Below are positions 28,704-36,285 of a stretch of 36,496 nucleotides of DNA, in pieces. The position numbers were made by a program, and so were the translations under genes. The number at the start of each line of letters is the position of its first letter. Position 1 is the first letter of the stretch. The DNA is taken from the NCBI RefSeq assembly GCF_014649955.1, contig NZ_BMUA01000048.1:1-36496 (forward strand), written 5' to 3'. Source of the stretch: Streptomyces violascens. GTDB taxonomy: Bacteria > Actinomycetota > Actinomycetes > Streptomycetales > Streptomycetaceae. The notes beneath the pieces are model-generated. The model saw nothing but the letters and a program-made list of their open reading frames with translations, was not told where the DNA came from and made no database searches.

Positions 28704-30659
28704 ATGCTCGTCCTGAGAATGCCTCGAATGCGGAATCTCGCGATTCCGCTGCTCTTCCTGTACGTGACGCTCATGGTCATGGCAGGGCCCGCCCATGCCG
28801 CCGATATTGACCCGGTCGGTATCGGCGACCTCATGCCCTCGCCCGACTCCAAAATCCCCAAGGGACAGGGCACGCTGTACGAGACGTACAGCAATACGAA
28901 CGAATGGCAGCTCGATTCCGACTTCGGGAAATGGGACTTCCTCGACCCGATGGCCGAATCCATCGCCGATATTTGCATGGCGCTCACGGCCGTCATTGCG
29001 CAGGCAGCCGTAATCATCGTGCAGTGGATTTTCCAGCTCACCACCATTCCGGCCCTGGAAAACGCCGTCACGAAATCAATCGGCGGCGCCGCTAAGGGCC
29101 TGACCGAGACGCTCCTCCCCGCGGCCCTGTGCGCCGGTGGCCTCGTCGCATTCGCCAAGAACCGGGAAGGCGGCGGCGGGGGCGGAGGGCTCAGCCAAGT
29201 CATGTGGGTGTTTCTCTCCGGAGTAGTGTCGGTTTCCCTCCTGACCAGCCCTCAGGCATGGGTCGACGGAATCGACAGCACTCGGCAGGTGGGCGCCTCG
29301 GTCACCATGAACGCCACTGCGGCCGGGCTCGGCGACGGGTCGGGCGATTTCCCGTTCAAGCTGGACCACAAACCGCAGTTCACCGGGAACGGCCGCGACG
29401 ACATGCTCCGCAAATCGTCTGACGCGGTATGGCGCTCTTATGTCGCCACCCCCTGGTGTGTCGCGGAATTCGGCAGCTTCGAGGCCTGCAAGAAATACGG
29501 AAAAGACGTGTTGGATCAGGGGGCGGACAAGGACAAGAGGAAAGAGTACCTCCAGAAGAACGTCAAGAACGAGACCGTGGGCGAAGCGTCGAAGAAGTGG
29601 AGGGCGGGGCATTCGCCGGTCGGCAGAATCATGGTCGTTCTGCCAGCACTCCTCAGCGTGATTCTGTTCGCGGCTATCGTTCTCATGCTCGCCTTTACCT
29701 CACTGGCGAGCCTCCTCGGCGCGCTCATGCTCCTCGTTGCCGGGGTATTCTTTGCGTGCCTGTGGGTTATCCCAGGAAGGCCCCGCCAATGGGGTCTGGC
29801 ATGGTTTGACCAACTACTCGCGCGAACCCTTGAATCAATGATTGCGACACTCGTCCTGGGGTGCGTGCTCACGATTCAGACAGCCACCACGCAAATGTTC
29901 GGCGAATACGGGTGGCTGCCCACCTCCGGCCTTTCGATCGCCGCCGCAATCGTTGCCCTCAAATTCAGGGGAATCATCGCGCAGATCGTCGGCGTATCCG
30001 GAACCTCCGGCGGCATGCTCGGCGGCATGCTCGCCGCGAAGATGCTCGGCGGCAAGGGCGGCGCCGCCGGCAAGCTCCTCGGCGGCCACGACTACCAGCC
30101 CGTACGCACACGGCCCACTCCCTCCGGAGGCGGGGGCGGCGGCGGTGGTGGAGGCGGGGGCGGCGGAGGCCGCTTCCCGCTGCCCCCGGGCGGCGGCGGA
30201 TTCGCAGGCGCGGGACACAGCGCCACCGTCACCCGCGTCCCGCAAAGGCCCCCAGCCCCCAAGCCGCTACCGGCGGGCGACATGGGCCCGGCGCTCCCCG
30301 CCGGCACCGGCCGTGCGGCGGCCACCATCGAGCGGGGTGCACGCCTCGACAAGACCGCGGCCACCACTCCGCCCCCGCCCCGCCGCCCTGCCCTGCCCAC
30401 CGGGGCAGGCACCGCACAGGAGCGCGCCCTCCCCTCGGCCGTGCTGCGCCCGGAGTCCAGCACGGCCCCCAACCAGGCTTTCCGCCAGGCCCCGCCGCCT
30501 CGTGTACCGGGCGAGCCGAGGCGGATTCAGGCGACCGTCATCCGCAGCACGCCCAACCCGCCTCCGCCGCGCCGTCCTACAGCGCCGCCGCCGCCCAGGG
30601 CCGTTGCGCCCGCGCGCCGCGCCGCGCTCCCGGCTCCGCGCCCGACCCAGAAGGGGTGA
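28704..30659 (+). CDS. VirB6/TrbL/TcpH-like polytopic membrane protein
   Basis: This is a 651-residue protein whose ATG at 28704 directly follows the previous stop. It has a signal peptide (residues 1-32, ending AGPAHA), then about six membrane helices between residues 75 and 445 with a long charged extracytoplasmic loop (about 190-310). After residue 450 comes a long disordered tail with an uninterrupted run of about 15 Gly residues (near 475-490) and many Pro and Arg residues. The topology matches the channel component VirB6/TcpH. The tail could bind the ATPase or DNA, and the Gly-codon tract is a possible slippage site. Confidence 0.85.
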   Translation: MLVLRMPRMRNLAIPLLFLYVTLMVMAGPAHAADIDPVGIGDLMPSPDSKIPKGQGTLYETYSNTNEWQLDSDFGKWDFLDPMAESIADICMALTAVIAQAAVIIVQWIFQLTTIPALENAVTKSIGGAAKGLTETLLPAALCAGGLVAFAKNREGGGGGGGLSQVMWVFLSGVVSVSLLTSPQAWVDGIDSTRQVGASVTMNATAAGLGDGSGDFPFKLDHKPQFTGNGRDDMLRKSSDAVWRSYVATPWCVAEFGSFEACKKYGKDVLDQGADKDKRKEYLQKNVKNETVGEASKKWRAGHSPVGRIMVVLPALLSVILFAAIVLMLAFTSLASLLGALMLLVAGVFFACLWVIPGRPRQWGLAWFDQLLARTLESMIATLVLGCVLTIQTATTQMFGEYGWLPTSGLSIAAAIVALKFRGIIAQIVGVSGTSGGMLGGMLAAKMLGGKGGAAGKLLGGHDYQPVRTRPTPSGGGGGGGGGGGGGGGRFPLPPGGGGFAGAGHSATVTRVPQRPPAPKPLPAGDMGPALPAGTGRAAATIERGARLDKTAATTPPPPRRPALPTGAGTAQERALPSAVLRPESSTAPNQAFRQAPPPRVPGEPRRIQATVIRSTPNPPPPRRPTAPPPPRAVAPARRAALPAPRPTQKG

Positions 30660-30665
30660 TGACTC

Positions 30666-31454
30666 ATGGCCAAGCAGCACGACGACGAGGAGCGCACGCC
30701 CCAGGAATGGCGCGAGATCCTCAATAGCTGGAACTACCCCGAGGAGATCCGCAAAAGCGGGTGGCGGGGCCGCAGGGGGCGCAAGCGGGATCACCGGGAG
30801 GACGTCCGGCGCCGCACCAAGGAGTGGGTCAAGGCGGAGCGCAGGCGTGACCCCATCCGCCCGGCCGGTGCGCTGATCATCGTTGCCCTGATCCTCGGCG
30901 TCGGCCTCGGGGCCCGGTTCCTGTGGCCGGATCTCCGGGGTGCCAGCCACGACCGGCCCAAGGCGGCGGCCACGGTTTCCGCGGCCCCGGCCGCAGGGGA
31001 CAACAAGGGCTCTGCGCCGTCCAGTTCGGGCCCTGGACGCCCCTCGCCGAGCCCGTCCGTGGCCGTCGACCTGAGCAACGCCAACACGGTGGCCGAGCAG
31101 ATGATCCGCGCCTACCTCACGCGTAACCCGCCAGTCGACGGCGACCACGGTGCCTCAGTACTGCGAGCCGCCCCGTACATGACTCCTGGGCTCACGGAGA
31201 ACCTCGGGAGCTCCAACGATCCGGGGTGGGACCGGCTCGTGTCGAACGGCGGTGTGGCGACCGTCGGCGCGGTCAAGGTGGGAGCGGCCGACACCGGTCT
31301 CCCGACCGATTCCCCGCTCCGCGTGTGGCGCAGGGTCGAGGCCACGGTCAATGTCGAGGGCTACAAGCGGTACAGCGAACAGACCACGCTGCAACTGGAG
31401 TTGAGCAACAGCACCGGAACGGCGTGGCACGTGTCCCGGATTCTGGGGCTGTAG
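30666..31454 (+). CDS. Second VirB8-like membrane protein
   Basis: This is a 262-residue protein whose ATG at 30666 is 6 bases after the previous stop. A very basic cytoplasmic start (RGRRGRKRDHREDVRRRTK) leads to one membrane helix at about 66-85, then a Ser/Pro linker, then an NTF2-like domain (about 135-262, ending WHVSRILGL). This repeats the VirB8 design of the first gene in the operon with one NTF2 domain instead of two. Such pairs are common in Gram-positive systems. It overlaps the next gene by TAGTG. Confidence 0.82.
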   Translation: MAKQHDDEERTPQEWREILNSWNYPEEIRKSGWRGRRGRKRDHREDVRRRTKEWVKAERRRDPIRPAGALIIVALILGVGLGARFLWPDLRGASHDRPKAAATVSAAPAAGDNKGSAPSSSGPGRPSPSPSVAVDLSNANTVAEQMIRAYLTRNPPVDGDHGASVLRAAPYMTPGLTENLGSSNDPGWDRLVSNGGVATVGAVKVGAADTGLPTDSPLRVWRRVEATVNVEGYKRYSEQTTLQLELSNSTGTAWHVSRILGL

Positions 31455-32689
31455 TGGAGGCAACCGACGCCATCCGGACCGCGGCCAAGGTCGCGGGCCG
31501 GGCCCTCGGCCTCAAAGCCGCCGCGATCGCGGCCGTCCTGTTCGTCATCTTCCTTCTGATCGTCGGCCTGTTCGGGGCAGGGATGGGAGGGAAGGCGTTC
31601 GCGGACTCCTGCGGGGGCCGCGGACAGCCCGGGGCAGACCTCGGCGACGTCGGCACACCGCAGCAGGGGCAGGCGCCCGGCGCACAGATGCGCAAAGACC
31701 AGATAGCCAACGCAAAAATCATTGATCAGGTGGCAAGCGCCGGGGGCCTTTCGGGCAGGGCAACATTTCTTGCCCTGGTCACGGCCCTACAGGAATCAAC
31801 TCTCCTCAATCTGGATCATGGGGACAGGGATTCCGTCGGACTGTTCCAACAGCGCCCGTCGTCAGGCTGGGGCACCAAAGAGCAAATCATGGACCCCAAA
31901 TACGCCGCCGGAATGTTTTTCTTCGGTGACAAAAAAGACCATGACCCGCCCGGCCTGGTCGACGTCAAAGGCTGGGAATCCATGGACATCAAAACCATCG
32001 TCCGTAAAGTGCAGAGGCCGGACGACCGCTATCTCGACCTCTACCTCGGACAGCAGGACGCAGCCCACCAGATCGCCCAAGAGGCGTCCATCGACCTCGA
32101 CCGCCCCGGCCAGGGAGGCCAGGACACCGGCGCCACGGCCGCCGGCACCGGAACCCCGGACGACGACAAGGGCGGAGCGACCACCGGGCCCCGGGCTGAC
32201 GGCGAGTGCTTTCCAGACGCCGAGGGCAAGCCCAGCAACGGCGGCAAGCCCGGAGCGCCGTTCCACGACGGCAACGCTCCGTGGTCGAGTGAAGTCGTGA
32301 ATCCGCGCAGCACCGCGGATGCCATCGCATGGGCCCGGAATCAGGCCACCGTCGGCGGCCGAGACTGGTACCGCGCGTGCCTGGCATTCGTAGCCAGAAC
32401 CTATGGGTGGAGTTTCAGTGGAACCACGTACGCGATAGACCATTACCGAGAAATGCCGCCAGCCTTCAAACATGACAAGGATCGAAACCCACCTCCGGGC
32501 GCACTGATGTACTGGGAGACGAGCCAGAGGGCCGGACACGTCGCGGTCTATCTCGGTGGCGGAAAAATCGCCAGCAACGATATCCTCAGGCCCGGATACA
32601 TTGACGTGGTGGACGCAACCGCCATCGAAGCGAACTGGGGCGCCACATACGCCGGGTGGGCACCACCCTATTTCCCCAAGGGTGGATAA
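31454..32689 (+). CDS. Two-domain peptidoglycan hydrolase of the secretion operon (TcpG-like)
   Basis: This is a 411-residue protein from the GTG at 31454 (TAGTG overlap). A membrane helix lies at about residues 20-45. A lysozyme-like domain follows (about 85-200) with catalytic Glu candidate E114 in ALQESTL and the family phrase DSVGLFQQRP. A Gly/Thr linker leads to a CHAP/NlpC-P60-type domain (about 295-405) with Cys309 (YRACLAFVA) and His362 (GHVAVYLGGG). Both active sites look intact. Enzymes of this type open the cell wall for the transfer channel. It is the last clear secretion gene. Confidence 0.9.
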   Translation: MEATDAIRTAAKVAGRALGLKAAAIAAVLFVIFLLIVGLFGAGMGGKAFADSCGGRGQPGADLGDVGTPQQGQAPGAQMRKDQIANAKIIDQVASAGGLSGRATFLALVTALQESTLLNLDHGDRDSVGLFQQRPSSGWGTKEQIMDPKYAAGMFFFGDKKDHDPPGLVDVKGWESMDIKTIVRKVQRPDDRYLDLYLGQQDAAHQIAQEASIDLDRPGQGGQDTGATAAGTGTPDDDKGGATTGPRADGECFPDAEGKPSNGGKPGAPFHDGNAPWSSEVVNPRSTADAIAWARNQATVGGRDWYRACLAFVARTYGWSFSGTTYAIDHYREMPPAFKHDKDRNPPPGALMYWETSQRAGHVAVYLGGGKIASNDILRPGYIDVVDATAIEANWGATYAGWAPPYFPKGG

Positions 32690-32707
32690 GGCGGAGAAAG
32701 AGAACCA

Positions 32708-33586
32708 ATGAACACTGACAGCATTCCGGCAACCCCGGTCTACACCGTCACCCTCACCGCCTCGGGATCAGCCGCCATCGACGGCGAAGAACTCGACGGC
32801 GCCGCCGGCCGCACCCCCGACGAGGCCCGCGTCGCCGCCCTCGCCGAGATCAAGATCAAAGCCGCCTTCCACGGCCGCCCGGTCCGCGCCACCGCCAAAG
32901 AGGCCGACGGCATCGTCTACCACCTGATCGTGGCCCCCGACGGCGCGGTCACCACCCTCGACCAGCCACACCCCACACCGCCCGCGCCCCGCCGCGCCCC
33001 AGCCGCGGAACGCCCCGCACACCCGGCCGCGGTGGACCCGCCCGCCCGGCCGGTCGGGCCGCCCGAGCAGCTTCCGCAACCGGCAAGTGACCCGACGCCG
33101 GCACCGGCCGCCATGACGGGCGAGTGGGCCGCGCCCCTGCCCTCGGACATGACGTACCGCCTCCAGTGGGCGCAGCTCGTCAGGCAGGAACAGGCTGGGG
33201 CTCTCGCCGAGGCCATCATCACGGCCGACCGCATCGAGACCGCCCTCACCGAGCAGTACGGCCCCCAACACCCGCACACCGTCAACGTGTTGACTGTGCG
33301 CGCCTGGCTCACCCTGCGCGCAGGGGGCGAACTCGCCGAGTTGGTCGAGCTCCTCATTGAGACCGCCGAACGGCGCCAGGAAGCCAAGGCGCCGGCAGAG
33401 GACACCCTCCGCGCCATCCGCAATGCCCACGTTCTGTGGCGCTACCTGACCGGCGAGGATGCCGTGACCGCCCGCGAGTTGGCGGAGAGTCTCCTCGTCC
33501 TCCTGGACCTCGACGACGACGGCCGCCGCGCCCGTGACGTCGTCCGCTGGGTGGAGAGCGGAGGCGCCGCACTGGGCGCAGCGTAG
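32708..33586 (+). CDS. Hypothetical protein with a TPR-like C-terminal half
   Basis: This is a 292-residue protein; the ATG follows GGCGGAGAAAGAGA. Residues 1-80 form a small alpha/beta domain (VYTVTLTASGSAAI), 85-145 are Pro-rich, and 150-285 are helical with TPR-like features (TALTEQYGPQHPHTVNVLTV resembles kinesin-light-chain-type repeats). It could be a scaffold near the secretion machine. Its own ribosome site and 18-base gap suggest it still belongs to the operon. Confidence 0.75.
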   Translation: MNTDSIPATPVYTVTLTASGSAAIDGEELDGAAGRTPDEARVAALAEIKIKAAFHGRPVRATAKEADGIVYHLIVAPDGAVTTLDQPHPTPPAPRRAPAAERPAHPAAVDPPARPVGPPEQLPQPASDPTPAPAAMTGEWAAPLPSDMTYRLQWAQLVRQEQAGALAEAIITADRIETALTEQYGPQHPHTVNVLTVRAWLTLRAGGELAELVELLIETAERRQEAKAPAEDTLRAIRNAHVLWRYLTGEDAVTARELAESLLVLLDLDDDGRRARDVVRWVESGGAALGAA

Positions 33587-33672
33587 ACAAGCTGGGTACA
33601 GGTACTCAGGCGCACCCACCCGCTGAACCGCGATGATGGACACCCGTTACTGACCGAAGGAGAGGGCCCACC

Positions 33673-33981
33673 GTGAGCGCCCCACCCACCCGCTTCCCCG
33701 CTCTACTGGGCTGGTTGGTCAACCCACTAGCGCGCCGCGGCTATCACACCGGCGCGCTCGCGCTCCTGTTCCTGGTCCTGGCCGCGGTGGCCGGGGCGGC
33801 CGGATGGGGCCTACTGACCCTGGCGCTCACCGACGGAATGCCACCGCTGCTCATGCTGGTCGGTGGCCTGGCGGGCTCTCTGCTCGCACTGTGTGCCAGC
33901 TTGACCGTCACGGGGCTCGTCATCCTGGCCCCGGCGTTGATCATCAGCACCATGCTGGAAGGCCAGCGCAAGAGCAGCTAG
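33673..33981 (+). CDS. Small membrane protein with two helices
   Basis: This is a 102-residue protein; the GTG at 33673 follows GAAGGAG (33655-33661). It has two long hydrophobic helices, at about 27-52 and 58-90, with short cytoplasmic ends. No motif is seen. A strong hairpin follows, so this gene probably ends the transfer region. An entry-exclusion or channel-accessory role is possible by position only. Confidence 0.72.
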   Translation: MSAPPTRFPALLGWLVNPLARRGYHTGALALLFLVLAAVAGAAGWGLLTLALTDGMPPLLMLVGGLAGSLLALCASLTVTGLVILAPALIISTMLEGQRKSS

Positions 33982-34003
33982 GCAGACAAGGCACACGAGG
34001 ACC

Positions 34004-34041
34004 CGAGGGCCTCCTCCCGGACAACCGGGAGGAGGCCCTCG
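34004..34041 (+). terminator. Strong terminator at the end of the transfer region
   Basis: A perfect 17-bp stem (34004-34020 with 34025-34041; core GGGCCTCCTCCCGG) has an ACAA loop and lies 22 bases after the stop of the small membrane protein. Confidence 0.88.
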
Positions 34042-34098
34042 GCGCGTTCCGGCACGAGCAAGGCGCAGCACGGAAGCAAGGCGCAGCGAGCCACAGAC

Positions 34099-34117
34099 GG
34101 CCCTCACGGGCCCTTTT
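34099..34117 (+). terminator. Short hairpin with a T-run
   Basis: GGCCC (34099-34103) and GGGCC (34108-34112) are followed by CTTTTT. It is one of the few hairpins here with a real T-run and may be a second, intrinsic-type terminator. Confidence 0.5.
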
Positions 34118-34189
34118 TCCGGGGCGTGGCCCAGGGTGCCACACGGCACGCCGCGCACCGCCCTACGGGCCCTGGCGGGCCCTCCGGGC

Positions 34190-34325
34190 GAATTGCCGGG
34201 CGCCTGCGGCGCGTTCACCGGCAATTCGGTCCCGCTTCGCGGGACCGCCCATTTCCCTGCGCCTTCGGCGCGCACCGGGAAATGGGTTTTTGGCCCTGCG
34301 CCTGCGGCGCGCACCGGGCCAAAAA
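34190..34325. repeat. Array of composite hairpins with an invariant core and different 10-bp arms
   Basis: Three modules share the same inner hairpin GCGCC-T(G/T)C-GGCGC plus a 5-base unpaired spacer, but each is closed by a different perfect 10-bp arm. Module A (34190-34227) has arms GAATTGCCGG/CCGGCAATTC and spacer GTTCA. Module B (34248-34286) has arms CCCATTTCCC/GGGAAATGGG and spacer GCACC. Module C (34287-34325) has arms TTTTTGGCCC/GGGCCAAAAA and spacer GCACC. Between A and B is a simple hairpin GGTCCCGC-TTC-GCGGGACC (34228-34246). Smaller hairpins precede (GCCC-TAC-GGGC at 34160, GCCC-TCC-GGGC at 34179). It lies between a terminator and the gene at 34393. Confidence 0.93.
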
Positions 34326-34392
34326 GTACGCGCCGTGCCGTGCGGCCTCCTGGGCAACGCCCCGGAAGCACGCAAGCGAAAGGCACACTTCC

Positions 34393-34956
34393 GTGAACGA
34401 AATCAGCATGCCCACCGAGCCGCAGCTCGGCGACGCCGACCAGGAATGCCGCTACCCGGTCCGTTTCGACGGCCATTTTCTCGGCCGTATTTTCAGGTGG
34501 CACGGCGCTTGGTACGCCGTCGCCGCAGGACAGAGTGACGAGGTCCGCGTCGCCGCAGGAAGCATCGGCAGCGAGGCTGCAGCGCGTCACCTCGTCGACG
34601 AGTACGCCGCAGGGCGGATTGCCCCACAGCAGGAGACCGAGAGCGGCCTCACGGCTCCTGACGGCCTGTTCGGCCCGGTCCCGCTCCTGCACCCGCGTAT
34701 GCCCGTCACCCCCCGGAACACAGCCGCCGCGCACGTGGCCATGGCCGGACTGACGGCCTACCTGTGGACGCCTAAGACCGGGTACCCCGGCGCCGATAAC
34801 CCGTGGTTCGTTATCTGCGGGCTCTGCTCGTGGGAGGGCCCCCGCTATTGGTCACACCTGCGTGGCCGGAACGGAAATGCTCCGTCGGCATTCCGGCACC
34901 CCGGATGCATTGACCCCGCCGAGGTTCGTGCCCGAATCCCCGCCTATCAGAAGTAG
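34393..34956 (+). CDS. Hypothetical protein with a Cys/His cluster
   Basis: This is a 187-residue protein. The GTG at 34393 is preferred for GAAAGG at 34378-34383; an ATG at 34408 is also possible. The frame is open back to 34126, but that part crosses the hairpin array and is low-complexity. Residues 15-75 contain beta-like segments (YPVRFDGHFLGRIFRWHGAWYAV). The end holds ICGLCSW, HLRGRN and HPGC, a C-x2-C...H...H-x2-C pattern that may bind zinc. No known family is recognised. Its subterminal position is typical for poorly conserved linear-plasmid genes. Confidence 0.7.
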   Translation: MNEISMPTEPQLGDADQECRYPVRFDGHFLGRIFRWHGAWYAVAAGQSDEVRVAAGSIGSEAAARHLVDEYAAGRIAPQQETESGLTAPDGLFGPVPLLHPRMPVTPRNTAAAHVAMAGLTAYLWTPKTGYPGADNPWFVICGLCSWEGPRYWSHLRGRNGNAPSAFRHPGCIDPAEVRARIPAYQK

Positions 34957-34992
34957 TCCCGGCGCAAGAGCGAAAACGAGAAAGGGAAACCA

Positions 34993-35547
34993 ATGAGCAC
35001 GATCATTTGCACCTCATGCGCCGAAGCTCAATTCCGCGCGCAGCCGGACGGAACGTTCAAGTGTGACGGATGCGGAACAATCCTCACCGTCGATGAAATC
35101 AGCCTCGATGGCTTGGAGGTCTGGACGGTAGGACCCGAGGGAATCCTCGGCTACACCACCGATCCCGCTGTAGCCCTCCAAGACATGGCGGAGGCCGTCG
35201 AGGAATTCCTCACGACGGACAACACATACGGCCAGTCCATGGCACTGGAGAACTACGAGGCAGCTCTCGCATGCCTCCTCGACGCCCGAAAAGCAGGAAT
35301 CAAAATCCCCCGGGTTTCATTCACCCGAGAACAGGTCTCCGATGCCATCAATCAGGGTGCAGACGTCATCCTGGATTCTCTCAGCCTCGGAGAGCCGGAG
35401 ACCGACGCAATCAACCTAGTCGTAAATGCGGCACTTGTGTGCCTCACTGCTCCCGGCTCCTCGTTCGAGGACGTGCTCCGCGAGAACTACGGAGACACGA
35501 CAGCCGAAGAAGTCCGGTCGTGGTGGGGATGGGGTCAGTACCTGTGA
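34993..35547 (+). CDS. Zinc-ribbon protein, function unknown
   Basis: This is a 184-residue protein; the ATG follows GAAAGGGAA. C6-x2-C9 and C24-x2-C27 make an N-terminal zinc ribbon, followed by a helical domain (residues 60-180) of mixed composition. The codon use is visibly less GC-biased than in the transfer genes, which may mark later acquisition. It overlaps the last gene by GTGA. Confidence 0.75.
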   Translation: MSTIICTSCAEAQFRAQPDGTFKCDGCGTILTVDEISLDGLEVWTVGPEGILGYTTDPAVALQDMAEAVEEFLTTDNTYGQSMALENYEAALACLLDARKAGIKIPRVSFTREQVSDAINQGADVILDSLSLGEPETDAINLVVNAALVCLTAPGSSFEDVLRENYGDTTAEEVRSWWGWGQYL

Positions 35548-35831
35548 GCCTCTATGACGACGGAGCAGAAGAAGCCAATAGGACCCGAGCACACTGGGCC
35601 CTGACCGCCTTGGAAGCCTTCGGAAAGCAGACCGGACAGAACTACTCTGACGGAACCCTGAACATTCCGGATGACTGCCTTGTCGAATTGGCTGGGGATC
35701 TCCTCGCGGATATCTTCCACCTGGCAAGGCTGAACGATGTAGCCCCCGAAGAGATCACCACATCGGGTTACTCACACTTCGAGGAAGAAGTCAGAGAAGA
35801 AGAGGAAGAGAGGGAAGAAGCAATCGGGTAA
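35544..35831 (+). CDS. Small acidic protein, last gene before the telomere
   Basis: This is a 95-residue protein; the GTG at 35544 is part of a GTGA overlap. It is helical (RAHWALTALEAFGKQ) and ends in a strongly acidic tail (EEEVREEEEEREEAIG). There is no known motif. Coupling to the zinc-ribbon gene suggests the two proteins act together. Confidence 0.68.
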   Translation: MSLYDDGAEEANRTRAHWALTALEAFGKQTGQNYSDGTLNIPDDCLVELAGDLLADIFHLARLNDVAPEEITTSGYSHFEEEVREEEEEREEAIG

Positions 35832-35840
35832 CAATTAAAG

Positions 35841-35885
35841 GCAGAAAAAAGAGGTGGCGCGCTAATCGCCACCTCTTTTTTCTGC
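35841..35885 (+). terminator. Strong terminator after the last gene
   Basis: A perfect 19-bp stem (35841-35859 with 35867-35885; AAAAAAGAGGTGGCG core) has the loop CGCTAAT and a TTTTTT tract in the descending arm. It works in either direction and would also stop transcription coming from the telomere. Its loop and flanks equal those of the terminator at 10994-11032. Confidence 0.92.
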
Positions 35886-35905
35886 CCGAACGCGCGGCTA
35901 ATCGA

Positions 35906-36107
35906 CAGCCCTTCGGGCTGGTCGGCCCCTGAAGTGCCCTTCGGGCACGGGCCGACGTGGCCCCGCTTCGCGGTTCCATAAACGAAACCCGCCCCCCTGA
36001 GTGGCCTTCGGCCACGGGGCGGAAAAGACCCTGCCCTCCGGGCAGCCGCTAGCGCGGAGGGGCCCCCTAAGAGGCGCTTCGCGCCTCGGGCCCCGCCCCT
36101 GCGGGGC
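35906..36107. repeat. Interior palindrome field with TTC/TCC/TGC triloops on the plus strand
   Basis: Successive perfect hairpins are CAGCCC-TTC-GGGCTG (35906-35920); a composite GTCGGCCC, CTGAA, GTGCCC-TTC-GGGCAC, GGGCCGAC (35921-35956); GTGGCC-TTC-GGCCAC (36001-36015); CTGCCC-TCC-GGGCAG (36031-36045); GAGGCGC-TTC-GCGCCTC (36071-36087); and GCCCC-TGC-GGGGC (36095-36107). On the minus strand the loops read GAA, GGA or GCA. This polarity is opposite to that of the terminal array. Confidence 0.88.
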
Positions 36108-36285
36108 AATAGGAATAAGACACCAAAACCTCAAACATAAAGAGGCGACCAGGGTTCTTGAAAAAGAAGTAACGAGAGTGTAGCGTGGGCCCACAAAAGA
36201 AAAGCGAGAGCGAATAACGGGACTTTATCGATTTCGCGTTCGAGGTCAAGCGGAACGACGAGCCGACTCTCCTCTTAGCCAGCCA
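36108..36285. other. Less GC-rich spacer between palindrome fields
   Basis: No gene is supported. The stretch is A-rich, in contrast with both sides, and contains one plain palindrome, GTGGGCCCAC (36185-36194). The minus-strand open frame that crosses it also runs through telomere palindromes and is not credible. Confidence 0.6.

Noticed and set aside
34126..34392. N-terminal extension of the gene at 34393
   Set aside because: The extension reads through the hairpin array, has no ribosome site, and its composition is unlike the rest of the protein.
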